A stretch of DNA of 8,460 bases from Pseudomonadota bacterium (lineage in GTDB: Bacteria > Pseudomonadota > Alphaproteobacteria > Rhizobiales > Devosiaceae): the NCBI GenBank assembly GCA_023415605.1, contig JAEZKB010000276.1:1-8460 (forward strand). The letters are read 5' to 3'. Within the stretch, counting starts at the first letter, position 1; every line of letters starts with the position of its first letter. A program made the position numbers and the translations under genes. Positions 1 to 5,468 of the stretch are shown piece by piece. The notes beneath the pieces are model-generated. The model saw nothing but the letters and a program-made list of their open reading frames with translations. It had not been told where the DNA came from and did not search any database.

Positions 1-5
1 GCACT

Positions 6-22
6 AGGCCGCCCACCGGCCT
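6..22 (-). other. Small perfect stem-loop after the solute-binding-protein gene
   Basis: AGGCCG (6-11) and CGGCCT (17-22) are perfect inverted repeats around a 5-base loop. On the minus strand the hairpin starts 24 bases after the stop codon of the binding-protein gene. No T-run follows it, so it is not a classical intrinsic terminator. Hairpins in this position, between a binding-protein gene and its permease genes, often protect the upstream mRNA or partly stop transcription, so that the binding protein is made in excess. That role is inferred here; the stem is short. Confidence 0.3.
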
Positions 23-46
23 CGGGAGGAGGAAGCGGCTCGATGG

Positions 47-1324
47 TCAGCGTGAGGCGAACTGCTCTTTGAGTTCGGTCCAGCGCTGCGCGCCGGCCTT
101 CATTACCTCGTCCACCGGCGTTTCGCCGACCATGGCCTGGGCGAGCAGCGGGCGGAAGTAAGCGGACCAGACCGAGGAGAACTCGGTATAGGTGCCCGCC
201 TTGGCGATGGATGCCTGCTGGCCCAGCGCGGCGACATCGGCCCACTTACCCCAGGCGGCGACCACGTCCTGATCGGCAAAGAGGGGCAGCTGGCCGAAAC
301 CGAGGCCTTTTTCGACGGCCCAGCGCTTGGCAACCGTATAGGGCTTGCCCGCCATGAAGTTCACGAACTTCCACGCCGCTTCGGCGCGGGCCGGATCAGC
401 GGCAGTCTTCGCGGTGACCACGTATGACTTCGCAAAGCCGAGCGTCGAATGGGTCTCGCCGGGCATCGGCGCGATGGCGAACTGGCCTGCGAGGGGTTGG
501 GTCGCCGCATCGTTGAGAGCGGCAAGCACATAGGTGAAGACGACGGTGAAAGCATGATTGCCGGTGTTCATCGCCGGGATGATGGTGGACTCATGCGGGT
601 CCGGCTGCACGAGGCCCTTGGACCAGGCATCGGCGAGCCATTGCAGTTGCTTGTAGGCGCCGTTCTCGGGATCGGCGAAGAGCGGGTTCAGCTCGGCGTC
701 GAAGAGTTCCGCGCCGCGGCCATAGGACTGGGCGACGAAGGCATCGTAGAAGTTGGGCAGTTCCTGATCATATTCGTAGATGATCGGCTTATCCATGCCG
801 CCAGCCTTGAGCTTTTCGGCGGCCGCGGTCACCTCTTCCCAGGTGGTCGGGACAGCGATGCCGTTATCCTCGAGTATCTTCTTGTTGTAGATGAAGCTGA
901 TGGTGTCCGAGTAATACGGCAGTCCATAGACCTTCCCGTCATACGTGACATCGGTGAGCGCAAAGCCGGCGATGTCCTTGGCCAGTTCATCGACGGCACC
1001 GGCAGGCGCGACGGACTCAAGTGGTGCGATGAAACCCGTCGCGCCCCATGCTGGCAACCAATCCTGACCACCATAGACAACGTCGGTCGGTGTATTGCCG
1101 CGGATGCGCAGGATCAGGCTGTCGTTGTAGTCCGGCCAGGCATAGTCGGTGACGTTGACCTTGATGCCGGGATTTTCTGCTTCGAACTTGGCGACATTGT
1201 CCTGCACCGTCTCGAGCGAATAGTTCCAGACGACGAATTCAAGCGTAATGTCCTGCGCCAGCGCAGGCTGGGCGGCAAGGCCGACGGCAAGAGCCGAGGC
1301 GGTCAGGAGTTTCCTGAGCTGCAT
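47..1324 (-). CDS. ABC transporter substrate-binding protein, family 1 (sugar/CUT1 type)
   Basis: This is a secreted 425-residue periplasmic binding protein that would capture a solute and deliver it to an inner-membrane ABC importer. The start at 1324 gives a clean signal peptide: basic MQLRKL, a hydrophobic stretch, then ALAQ with cleavage likely after residue 23 (ALA). GAGAGGA lies 10 bases upstream. The open frame extends to an ATG at 1438, but those 38 residues would precede the signal peptide and cover the promoter region, so I reject that start. The mature protein begins ITLEFVVWNYS and then has the FEAENPGIKVNV pattern of MalE-like proteins. Other family marks are GKVYGLPYYSDT (130-141), NKKILEDNG (147-155), PTTWEEV (159-165) and AWKFVNFMAG (317-326). 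The length is normal. Permease genes are not in the window and should follow to the left. Fold assignment is firm; the ligand is unknown. An oligosaccharide, sugar derivative or polyol is usual for this family, but the neighbouring amidohydrolase hints at a nitrogen-containing compound. Confidence 0.93.
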   Translation of the reverse strand: MQLRKLLTASALAVGLAAQPALAQDITLEFVVWNYSLETVQDNVAKFEAENPGIKVNVTDYAWPDYNDSLILRIRGNTPTDVVYGGQDWLPAWGATGFIAPLESVAPAGAVDELAKDIAGFALTDVTYDGKVYGLPYYSDTISFIYNKKILEDNGIAVPTTWEEVTAAAEKLKAGGMDKPIIYEYDQELPNFYDAFVAQSYGRGAELFDAELNPLFADPENGAYKQLQWLADAWSKGLVQPDPHESTIIPAMNTGNHAFTVVFTYVLAALNDAATQPLAGQFAIAPMPGETHSTLGFAKSYVVTAKTAADPARAEAAWKFVNFMAGKPYTVAKRWAVEKGLGFGQLPLFADQDVVAAWGKWADVAALGQQASIAKAGTYTEFSSVWSAYFRPLLAQAMVGETPVDEVMKAGAQRWTELKEQFASR

Positions 1325-1401
1325 TTTGGGTCCATCCTCTCTGTCCATGGCGGCGCGCTCTGGTGGCGAGCCGTGCTCGACGGCGGAGGGCCGATTTCCC
1401 G

Positions 1402-1429
1402 TTGACACCCCGCCCGCTGGTCGGACTAT
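1402..1429 (+). promoter_or_regulatory. Candidate rightward promoter for the aldehyde dehydrogenase operon
   Basis: A perfect TTGACA -35 (1402-1407) is followed, after 16 bases, by GACTAT (1424-1429, 3 of 6 consensus bases). TATATG at 1427-1432 is an alternative -10 at a long 19-base spacing. The start would fall near 1436, about 43 bases before the ATG at 1479 and inside the first AACCACTT repeat. Its -10 overlaps the -10 of the leftward promoter, so one polymerase should exclude the other. The -35 is strong evidence; the -10 is weak. Confidence 0.4.
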
Positions 1430-1454
1430 ATGAACCACTTGTGATCATTTGCAA
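1425..1454 (-). promoter_or_regulatory. Candidate leftward promoter for the solute-binding protein
   Basis: Read on the minus strand: a -35-like TTGCAA (1449-1454), an 18-base spacer and a -10-like TATAGT (plus-strand ACTATA, 1425-1430; 5 of 6 consensus bases). Transcription would start near 1418 and leave a leader of roughly 95 bases before the ATG at 1324. The leader contains a small hairpin (CGAGC 1367-1371, GCTCG 1375-1379). The repeat at 1433-1440 lies in the spacer, and the one at 1453-1460 touches the -35. Assignment is by eye only. Confidence 0.4.
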
Positions 1455-1463
1455 CCACTTTTG
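1433..1463. promoter_or_regulatory. Direct repeat AACCACTTnTG x2, candidate operator
   Basis: AACCACTTGTG (1433-1443) and AACCACTTTTG (1453-1463) match at 10 of 11 bases. They are exactly 20 bp apart, close to two helical turns, so both lie on the same face of the DNA. They cover the expected start of the rightward transcript and the spacer and -35 of the leftward promoter, a typical place for a repressor. The GntR protein encoded at 3784-4521 is the obvious candidate binder. FadR-type regulators usually bind inverted repeats, however, so a direct repeat is not a textbook match. Binding is inferred. Confidence 0.45.
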
Positions 1464-1478
1464 TGAAGCAGGCCGGAA

Positions 1479-2924
1479 ATGCCCCAAGACGCCCAAACCA
1501 ATTATGTCGGCGGCACATGGCGAGGCGACCCGGGGGGCGAGATCAGGACGCAGCACTCGCCCATCGACGAGAGCGAGATCGGCCAACTGACCTGGAGTTC
1601 ACGGGAGTTGGCGCAAGAGGCGATCGCTGCGGCCCGCGCCGCCCAGGCCTCTTGGCGCAAAGTGCCGACTTGGGATCGCGCGCGAGCGATGCGCCGGATC
1701 GGCGATGCCATCTCGAAGCGGCGGGAACAGTTGGCTGCGCTGCTTACCCTCGAACAGGGCAAGCCCTATGCGGAGGCCTATTTCGAAGTCGGTAAGTCGG
1801 TGGACGGCTTCAACCTCGCCGCGGACCTGGTCAAATATCTCGAGGGCGCGACGATCCCCACCGAAGATCCCAGCAAGCGGGTGATGACCTTCTATCAGCC
1901 GCGTGGGGTCTACGCGGTCGTGACCCCGTGGAATTTTCCGGTCAACATCCCGGTCGAATACATCGCGCCGGGGCTGGCGGCCGGCAACACCATCGTCTGG
2001 ACCCCTGCCCCGACGACTGCCCTCGTCGCCGCCGCGCTGGTCGAAGCCATCGAAAATGCCGACCTGCCACCAGGCATCCTCAACCTCGTCACCGGCGCCG
2101 GCGCCGTGGTCGGCGACGAGATCGTCTCGAACCCCGGCACCGATGCCGTGGGTTTCACCGGTAGCGCCGCGACCGGCAAATTGATCAGCCAGCGCGCCGC
2201 TGGCAAGCCGCAGCTCATGGAACTCGGCGGCAATGGTCCGGTGGTGATCCTCGACGACGCCGATCTCGAGCGGGCAGCGACCGCTACAGCCTCGGGCTCG
2301 TTCGTCAATGCCGGGCAGGTCTGCTCTTCGTCCGAACGTATACTCGTCCACCGCAAGGTCTACGATGAGTTCGCCGAGCGCATGGCCCAGAAAGCGCGCG
2401 AGGTGGTTATAGGCGATCCGCGAAAGGCGGGCACGACGATGGGGCCTCTCAACAATCCGGCGGTAGCGAAGAAGGTCGCCGAGCATGTGGGTGACGCACT
2501 CACCCGCGGCGCCAAAGCGGTCATCGGTGGCAAGCGGCCGGACCAGGCGCTCAGCCCGCTCTTCTTCGAACCCACGGTGTTGACTGATGTTTCCCGCGAG
2601 GCCCTGATCAACACGGAGGAAACCTTTGGCCCGGTGGCGCCACTCCTCGTCATCGATAGCGACGAACAGGCGTTCGAGCTGGCGCGCGACAACCGCTATG
2701 GCCTCGTCTCGTCGGTGTTCACCCAGGATATCGACCGGGCCTTCCGCTACGTCGAGGAGATGCCCACCGGCATCGTCAACATCAACGACACGTCGAACTA
2801 CTGGGAACTGCACATCCCCTTCGGCGGCGCCAGCGGCAAGGATAGCGGCATGGGCCGCGTCGGCGGCAAGCATGCCCTGACTGCCATGTGCGATCTCAAG
2901 ACTGCAACATTCACGGTGCGCTGA
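1479..2924 (+). CDS. NAD(P)-dependent aldehyde dehydrogenase (ALDH superfamily)
   Basis: This is a 481-residue soluble enzyme, full length for the family, that oxidises an aldehyde to a carboxylic acid with NAD(P)+. Visible landmarks are PWNFP (150-154, with the oxyanion-hole Asn152), FTGS (226-229, cofactor loop), ELGG (248-251, general base Glu248), GQVCSSSERI (279-288, nucleophile Cys282) and EETFGPVAP (380-388). The nearest types I recognise are the succinate-semialdehyde/lactaldehyde and ketoglutarate-semialdehyde group, but nothing seen fixes the substrate. One oddity: the usual KPA/KPS motif, whose Lys contacts the cofactor ribose, reads WTPAPTT here, with Thr175 in its place. The ATG has a weak AGCAGG six bases upstream. 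The stop codon overlaps the start of the amidohydrolase gene as TGATG, so the two are very likely translated together. Family is near certain; physiological substrate unknown. Confidence 0.95.
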   Translation: MPQDAQTNYVGGTWRGDPGGEIRTQHSPIDESEIGQLTWSSRELAQEAIAAARAAQASWRKVPTWDRARAMRRIGDAISKRREQLAALLTLEQGKPYAEAYFEVGKSVDGFNLAADLVKYLEGATIPTEDPSKRVMTFYQPRGVYAVVTPWNFPVNIPVEYIAPGLAAGNTIVWTPAPTTALVAAALVEAIENADLPPGILNLVTGAGAVVGDEIVSNPGTDAVGFTGSAATGKLISQRAAGKPQLMELGGNGPVVILDDADLERAATATASGSFVNAGQVCSSSERILVHRKVYDEFAERMAQKAREVVIGDPRKAGTTMGPLNNPAVAKKVAEHVGDALTRGAKAVIGGKRPDQALSPLFFEPTVLTDVSREALINTEETFGPVAPLLVIDSDEQAFELARDNRYGLVSSVFTQDIDRAFRYVEEMPTGIVNINDTSNYWELHIPFGGASGKDSGMGRVGGKHALTAMCDLKTATFTVR

Positions 2925-3706
2925 TGCGTTGGGAAGAACTGACTTCGCCGGAGATCGGCGCCCTCGACCGGGACAAGACCGTGGTGGTCTTTCCCATCGG
3001 TTCGGTGGAGCAACACGGCAACCACATGCCGCTGGGCACGGACACGATCCTCGCCCACGAAGTGTCGCTGGCAGCAGCCGGAGAGGCCGGCGATGTCGTG
3101 GTGCTGCCGCCACCCTGGTACGGCTTTTCGGCGCACCATATGCGCTTTCCCGGGTCCGTGACACTGCGGGCCGAGACGTTGATGGCGGTAGCCGAAGACG
3201 TCGTCGCCTCGGTGGTCAAACACGGCTTCAAGCGCATCCTCGTGGTCAACGGCCATGGCGGCAATGGCGGGGTGATCGACGTGCTGGCCTCGACGCTGGG
3301 CCACAAGCACTATGGCCAAGCCCGCATCGTCACCCTTACTTATTTCGCGCTGGCCCGCGACTCGATCGCGGCGCTCCGCCAGTCCAAGACCGGCGGCATG
3401 GGCCACGCCTGCGAGTTCGAGACCTCGCTGATCCAGCACCTGCGGCCGGAGCTGGTAAAGATCGACAGGGCAAGGACAACCTATCCCGATCCCGGTTCGC
3501 GCTATCTCACGACCGATCTGATCGGCAGCCAGGCGGTGCGCGTCTACCACGACTTCGGCGACCTCTCGCCGACCGGCACGTTGGGCGATCCGTCGCTGGC
3601 CAGCGCCGAGGCGGGACAGGCCTTCTTCGACGGTTCGGTTACTGCTCTCGCCTCATTCATCGAGGAGTTTCGCGGCTGGCGCATCCCGGAGACACCCAAA
3701 TCATGA
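2924..3706 (+). CDS. Creatininase-family metal-dependent amidohydrolase
   Basis: The protein has 260 residues, the usual family length. The family contains two-metal hydrolases that open or cleave cyclic or simple amides (creatininase, the archaeal FAPy deformylase ArfB) and the peptide-trimming MftE. Visible metal-site motifs are GSVEQHG (26-32, Glu29 and His31), PLGTD (36-40, Asp40), NGHGGN (109-114, His111) and GHACEFETS (160-168, His161 and Glu164). True creatininase has a Tyr and a metal-binding Glu after the central His (HYEN), where this protein has GHGGN, so creatinine need not be the substrate. An in-frame ATG lies at 2888, but the start at 2924 is preferred. It overlaps the dehydrogenase stop (TGATG) and gives the expected beginning MRWEELTSPE; no good ribosome site is visible, which fits translational coupling. 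No signal peptide, so cytosolic. Family sure; reaction unknown. Confidence 0.93.
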   Translation: MRWEELTSPEIGALDRDKTVVVFPIGSVEQHGNHMPLGTDTILAHEVSLAAAGEAGDVVVLPPPWYGFSAHHMRFPGSVTLRAETLMAVAEDVVASVVKHGFKRILVVNGHGGNGGVIDVLASTLGHKHYGQARIVTLTYFALARDSIAALRQSKTGGMGHACEFETSLIQHLRPELVKIDRARTTYPDPGSRYLTTDLIGSQAVRVYHDFGDLSPTGTLGDPSLASAEAGQAFFDGSVTALASFIEEFRGWRIPETPKS

Positions 3707-3724
3707 CGGACGCCGGGGGCCGTA

Positions 3725-3787
3725 ATGGTTGACAATGGCGGACTGATTCTGCTCATTGCTGACCGCTTCGAGGACTACCCGCAATGA
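3725..3787 (+). CDS. Possible 20-codon upstream ORF overlapping the gntR start
   Basis: A short frame starts at ATG 3725 (Met-Val-Asp-Asn-Gly-Gly), has a hydrophobic middle (LILLIA) and ends in a TGA that overlaps the gntR ATG as ATGA (3784-3787). Its only ribosome-site candidate is a G-run several bases upstream. The gntR gene has its own good site, GAGGA at 3770-3774. The frame could couple translation between the amidohydrolase and gntR, or it may be chance. I do not recognise the peptide. Confidence 0.2.
   Translation: MVDNGGLILLIADRFEDYPQ
3726..3737 (+). promoter_or_regulatory. TGGTTGACAATG, candidate gntR promoter and autoregulatory site
   Basis: This word contains TTGACA (3729-3734), a consensus -35, but the best -10 at normal spacing is poor (GCTCAT, 3751-3756). 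It matches the minus-strand word TGGTTGCAAATG of the divergent control region (plus-strand 1446-1457) at 10 of 12 bases. If the GntR protein binds there, this could be its autoregulatory site inside the 77-bp gap before its gene. The match was found by eye in short regions and could be chance. Confidence 0.25.
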
Positions 3788-4521
3788 ATACCAACGGCGC
3801 GACGCCGCAGCTCGCTTCCATTTCCACCAACGAGCGGGCGACGCCATCCCTGGTCTACCGCTCCCTGCTCCGCTCGATCCGCGATGGGCTGATGGTGCCG
3901 GGCGCCAAACTACCCAACGAGCGTGAGCTGGCCCTGCAGCTCAACACCAGCCGCACGGCGGTGCGGTCGGCGCTGGCGATGATGGAACGGCAAGGCCTGG
4001 TGCATCGCCGCGTCGGCTCAGGGACCTTCCTCACCGATGACGCCCAGACCGTCTTCGACCGCATGGACCAGACCAGCGCGACCCCTCACGACAGCGTGCC
4101 CTCGTTCGGCGAAATCGTCGAAGGCCGGCTGCTGTTCGAGCCCGCGATGATGCATCTGGTGGTCAACCGGGTGCAGGAAGGCGAGATCGCCGACATGCGG
4201 CGACTGCTCGACGAAATCCTGTCGTCGCCGACCTGGGAAGACTTCAAGGAGAGCATCTACGCCCTGCACCGCGCCATGTTCGCGGCGACCAAGAACAAGT
4301 TCCTGGTGCAGATCATGAGCTCGATTCTCGATGACCGCCGTGCGGTGCTGTTCGATGGCCACGACACGGACAAACCGGCTCCCGAACCGGTCAAGCACCA
4401 GACGCACAAGGATCTCAAGGCCATCGTCGACGCCATTGCCGACCGCAATGCCAAGCGCGCCGAAGAGCTGGTCTCGGACCACCTGATGCGGACGCTCGCC
4501 ACCATCAACATCTGGCAGTAG
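3784..4521 (+). CDS. GntR-family transcriptional regulator, FadR subfamily (FCD domain)
   Basis: This is a 245-residue DNA-binding regulator. The winged helix-turn-helix occupies about residues 21-85. It reads GAKLPNERELALQL (40-53), then the recognition segment NTSRTAVRSALAMMERQGLV (54-73) and the wing VGSGTFL (77-83). The all-helical FCD effector domain spans about 107-240. It shows the LHRAMFAATKNKFL segment (161-174, metal-type His162) and the terminal SDHL (231-234, His233). The His normally found just before the AI.DAI helix is Leu211 here; His208 and His205 lie one or two turns upstream, so the metal site may be altered. GAGGA lies 9 bases before the ATG. The gene follows the amidohydrolase after 77 bp on the same strand and probably controls the cassette in response to a small carboxylate-like effector, as is usual for FCD regulators. 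The effector is unknown. Confidence 0.92.
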   Translation: MNTNGATPQLASISTNERATPSLVYRSLLRSIRDGLMVPGAKLPNERELALQLNTSRTAVRSALAMMERQGLVHRRVGSGTFLTDDAQTVFDRMDQTSATPHDSVPSFGEIVEGRLLFEPAMMHLVVNRVQEGEIADMRRLLDEILSSPTWEDFKESIYALHRAMFAATKNKFLVQIMSSILDDRRAVLFDGHDTDKPAPEPVKHQTHKDLKAIVDAIADRNAKRAEELVSDHLMRTLATINIWQ

Positions 4522-4549
4522 GCGGCCAGAGCAAGCCGGGAGCGCGCCG

Positions 4550-4768
4550 CTACTCCTCGTCGTCGCCTGCGTCCTCGGTGGGAAGGGCGTTATCGTCGTC
4601 ATCCGCTCCGGCGGGACCTGCCGGGATGACGTAGGCGCCGGAGAGCCAGCGATTGAGGTCGATATCGGCGCAGCGGCCCGAGCAGAACGGGTGGTGCGCC
4701 TGGGTCGAGGGCTTGCCGCAGACCGGACAGGGCCGGGTGGGCTTCAATCTGACGACGTTGTCGGCCAT
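4550..4768 (-). CDS. yacG: DNA gyrase inhibitor YacG, zinc-binding
   Basis: The protein has 72 residues, normal for YacG, a small zinc protein that in Escherichia coli binds GyrB and inhibits gyrase. The zinc site is CPVC (Cys14, Cys17) plus FCSGRC (Cys29, Cys33), followed by the family signature ADIDLNRWLSGAYVIP (34-49). A strongly acidic tail (DDDD at 56-59, ending GDDEE) is common in this family. The start at 4768 lies 5 bases after the maf stop. The preceding bases show no Shine-Dalgarno sequence, so translation probably depends on coupling to maf. The same reading frame stays open far upstream, but that extension only shadows maf and the phosphatase. The gene ends tail to tail with gntR. 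Confidence 0.93.
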   Translation of the reverse strand: MADNVVRLKPTRPCPVCGKPSTQAHHPFCSGRCADIDLNRWLSGAYVIPAGPAGADDDDNALPTEDAGDDEE

Positions 4769-4773
4769 GGAGG

Positions 4774-5412
4774 CTAAACGCCCGAGAGGGTCGACTGGTA
4801 GAGCCAGTTGAAATGCACCGGATAGCCCTCGCCGGCGAGAAGTGACACGGTCTCGTTGAGCGGCAGGCCGACCACCGCGGTGTAGGACCCCTGGAGTTTT
4901 ACCACGAAGGCCCCGGCAATGCCCTGGATGGCGTAGCCGCCGGCCTTGTCCCTCCACTCGGCCGAGGCGAGATAGCTCTCGATCTCGCGGTTGGAGAGCC
5001 GCTTGAAGCGGATGCGGGTTTCGACCAGCCGGCGACGGATGGAGCCGCCTACGGTCAGCATCGATACGGCCGTATAGACCCGGTGCGAGCGGCCAGAGAG
5101 CAGGCGGAGGCACATAGACGCCTCTTCCATCATCTCGGCTTTGGGCAGGATGCGGCGGCCGACGGCGACGACGGTATCGGCCGAGAGCACCAGGGCATTG
5201 TCGGCAATGCCCGAGGTCTTGGCCTTGTGCTGGGCGGCAATGGCCTTCTCGTCGGCGAGGCGCTGGGCCAGCTTGCGCGGCAGTTCGCCCTTTTCTGGCG
5301 TTTCGTCGATATGAGCGGGCACCAGATGCTCGGGCTCGATGCCGATCTGGTTGAGCAGCGCCAGACGCCGCGGCGAGGCCGAAGCCAGGATGAGTTCCGG
5401 ACGCGCGGCCAT
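4774..5412 (-). CDS. maf: Maf-family nucleoside triphosphate pyrophosphatase
   Basis: This 212-residue cytosolic enzyme hydrolyses non-canonical or excess nucleoside triphosphates to monophosphate and pyrophosphate, a house-cleaning role; in some bacteria Maf also affects septum formation. It shows LILASASPRR (7-16, phosphate loop), SADTVV (77-82, catalytic Asp79), ILPKAEMMEEA (88-98), WRDKAGGYAIQG (153-164) and GSYTAVVGLPLNET (175-188). The last two motifs match the YhdE (dTTP/UTP) type rather than the YceF (7-methyl-GTP) type. A CAGG precedes the ATG by five bases. Upstream lie 56 bp with no gene, then the phosphatase fusion; yacG follows after 5 bases. In relatives I recall infA directly before maf, and it is not here. 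Confidence 0.94.
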   Translation of the reverse strand: MAARPELILASASPRRLALLNQIGIEPEHLVPAHIDETPEKGELPRKLAQRLADEKAIAAQHKAKTSGIADNALVLSADTVVAVGRRILPKAEMMEEASMCLRLLSGRSHRVYTAVSMLTVGGSIRRRLVETRIRFKRLSNREIESYLASAEWRDKAGGYAIQGIAGAFVVKLQGSYTAVVGLPLNETVSLLAGEGYPVHFNWLYQSTLSGV

Positions 5413-5468
5413 CTAGCCTGCCCTTGTCTGAAATGACGACCAACGCCGCGATAACGCGACCCACCGCC

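Noticed and set aside
449..1405. 318-codon open frame on the plus strand
   Set aside because: It is antisense to the solute-binding protein and runs into its promoter region. No domain is recognisable.
1325..1438. N-terminal extension of the solute-binding protein to ATG 1438
   Set aside because: It would place 38 residues before the signal peptide and lie across the promoter and operator region.
1599..3164. 521-codon open frame on the minus strand
   Set aside because: It lies antisense to the dehydrogenase and amidohydrolase, whose family motifs are unmistakable. Its translation is low-complexity and Arg-rich with no recognisable domain, as expected for a shadow frame in GC-rich DNA.
4522..4550. 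Possible bidirectional terminator (GCGGC 4522-4526 / GCCGC 4546-4550)
   Set aside because: The stem is only 5 bp with a 19-base loop and has no T-run on either side.
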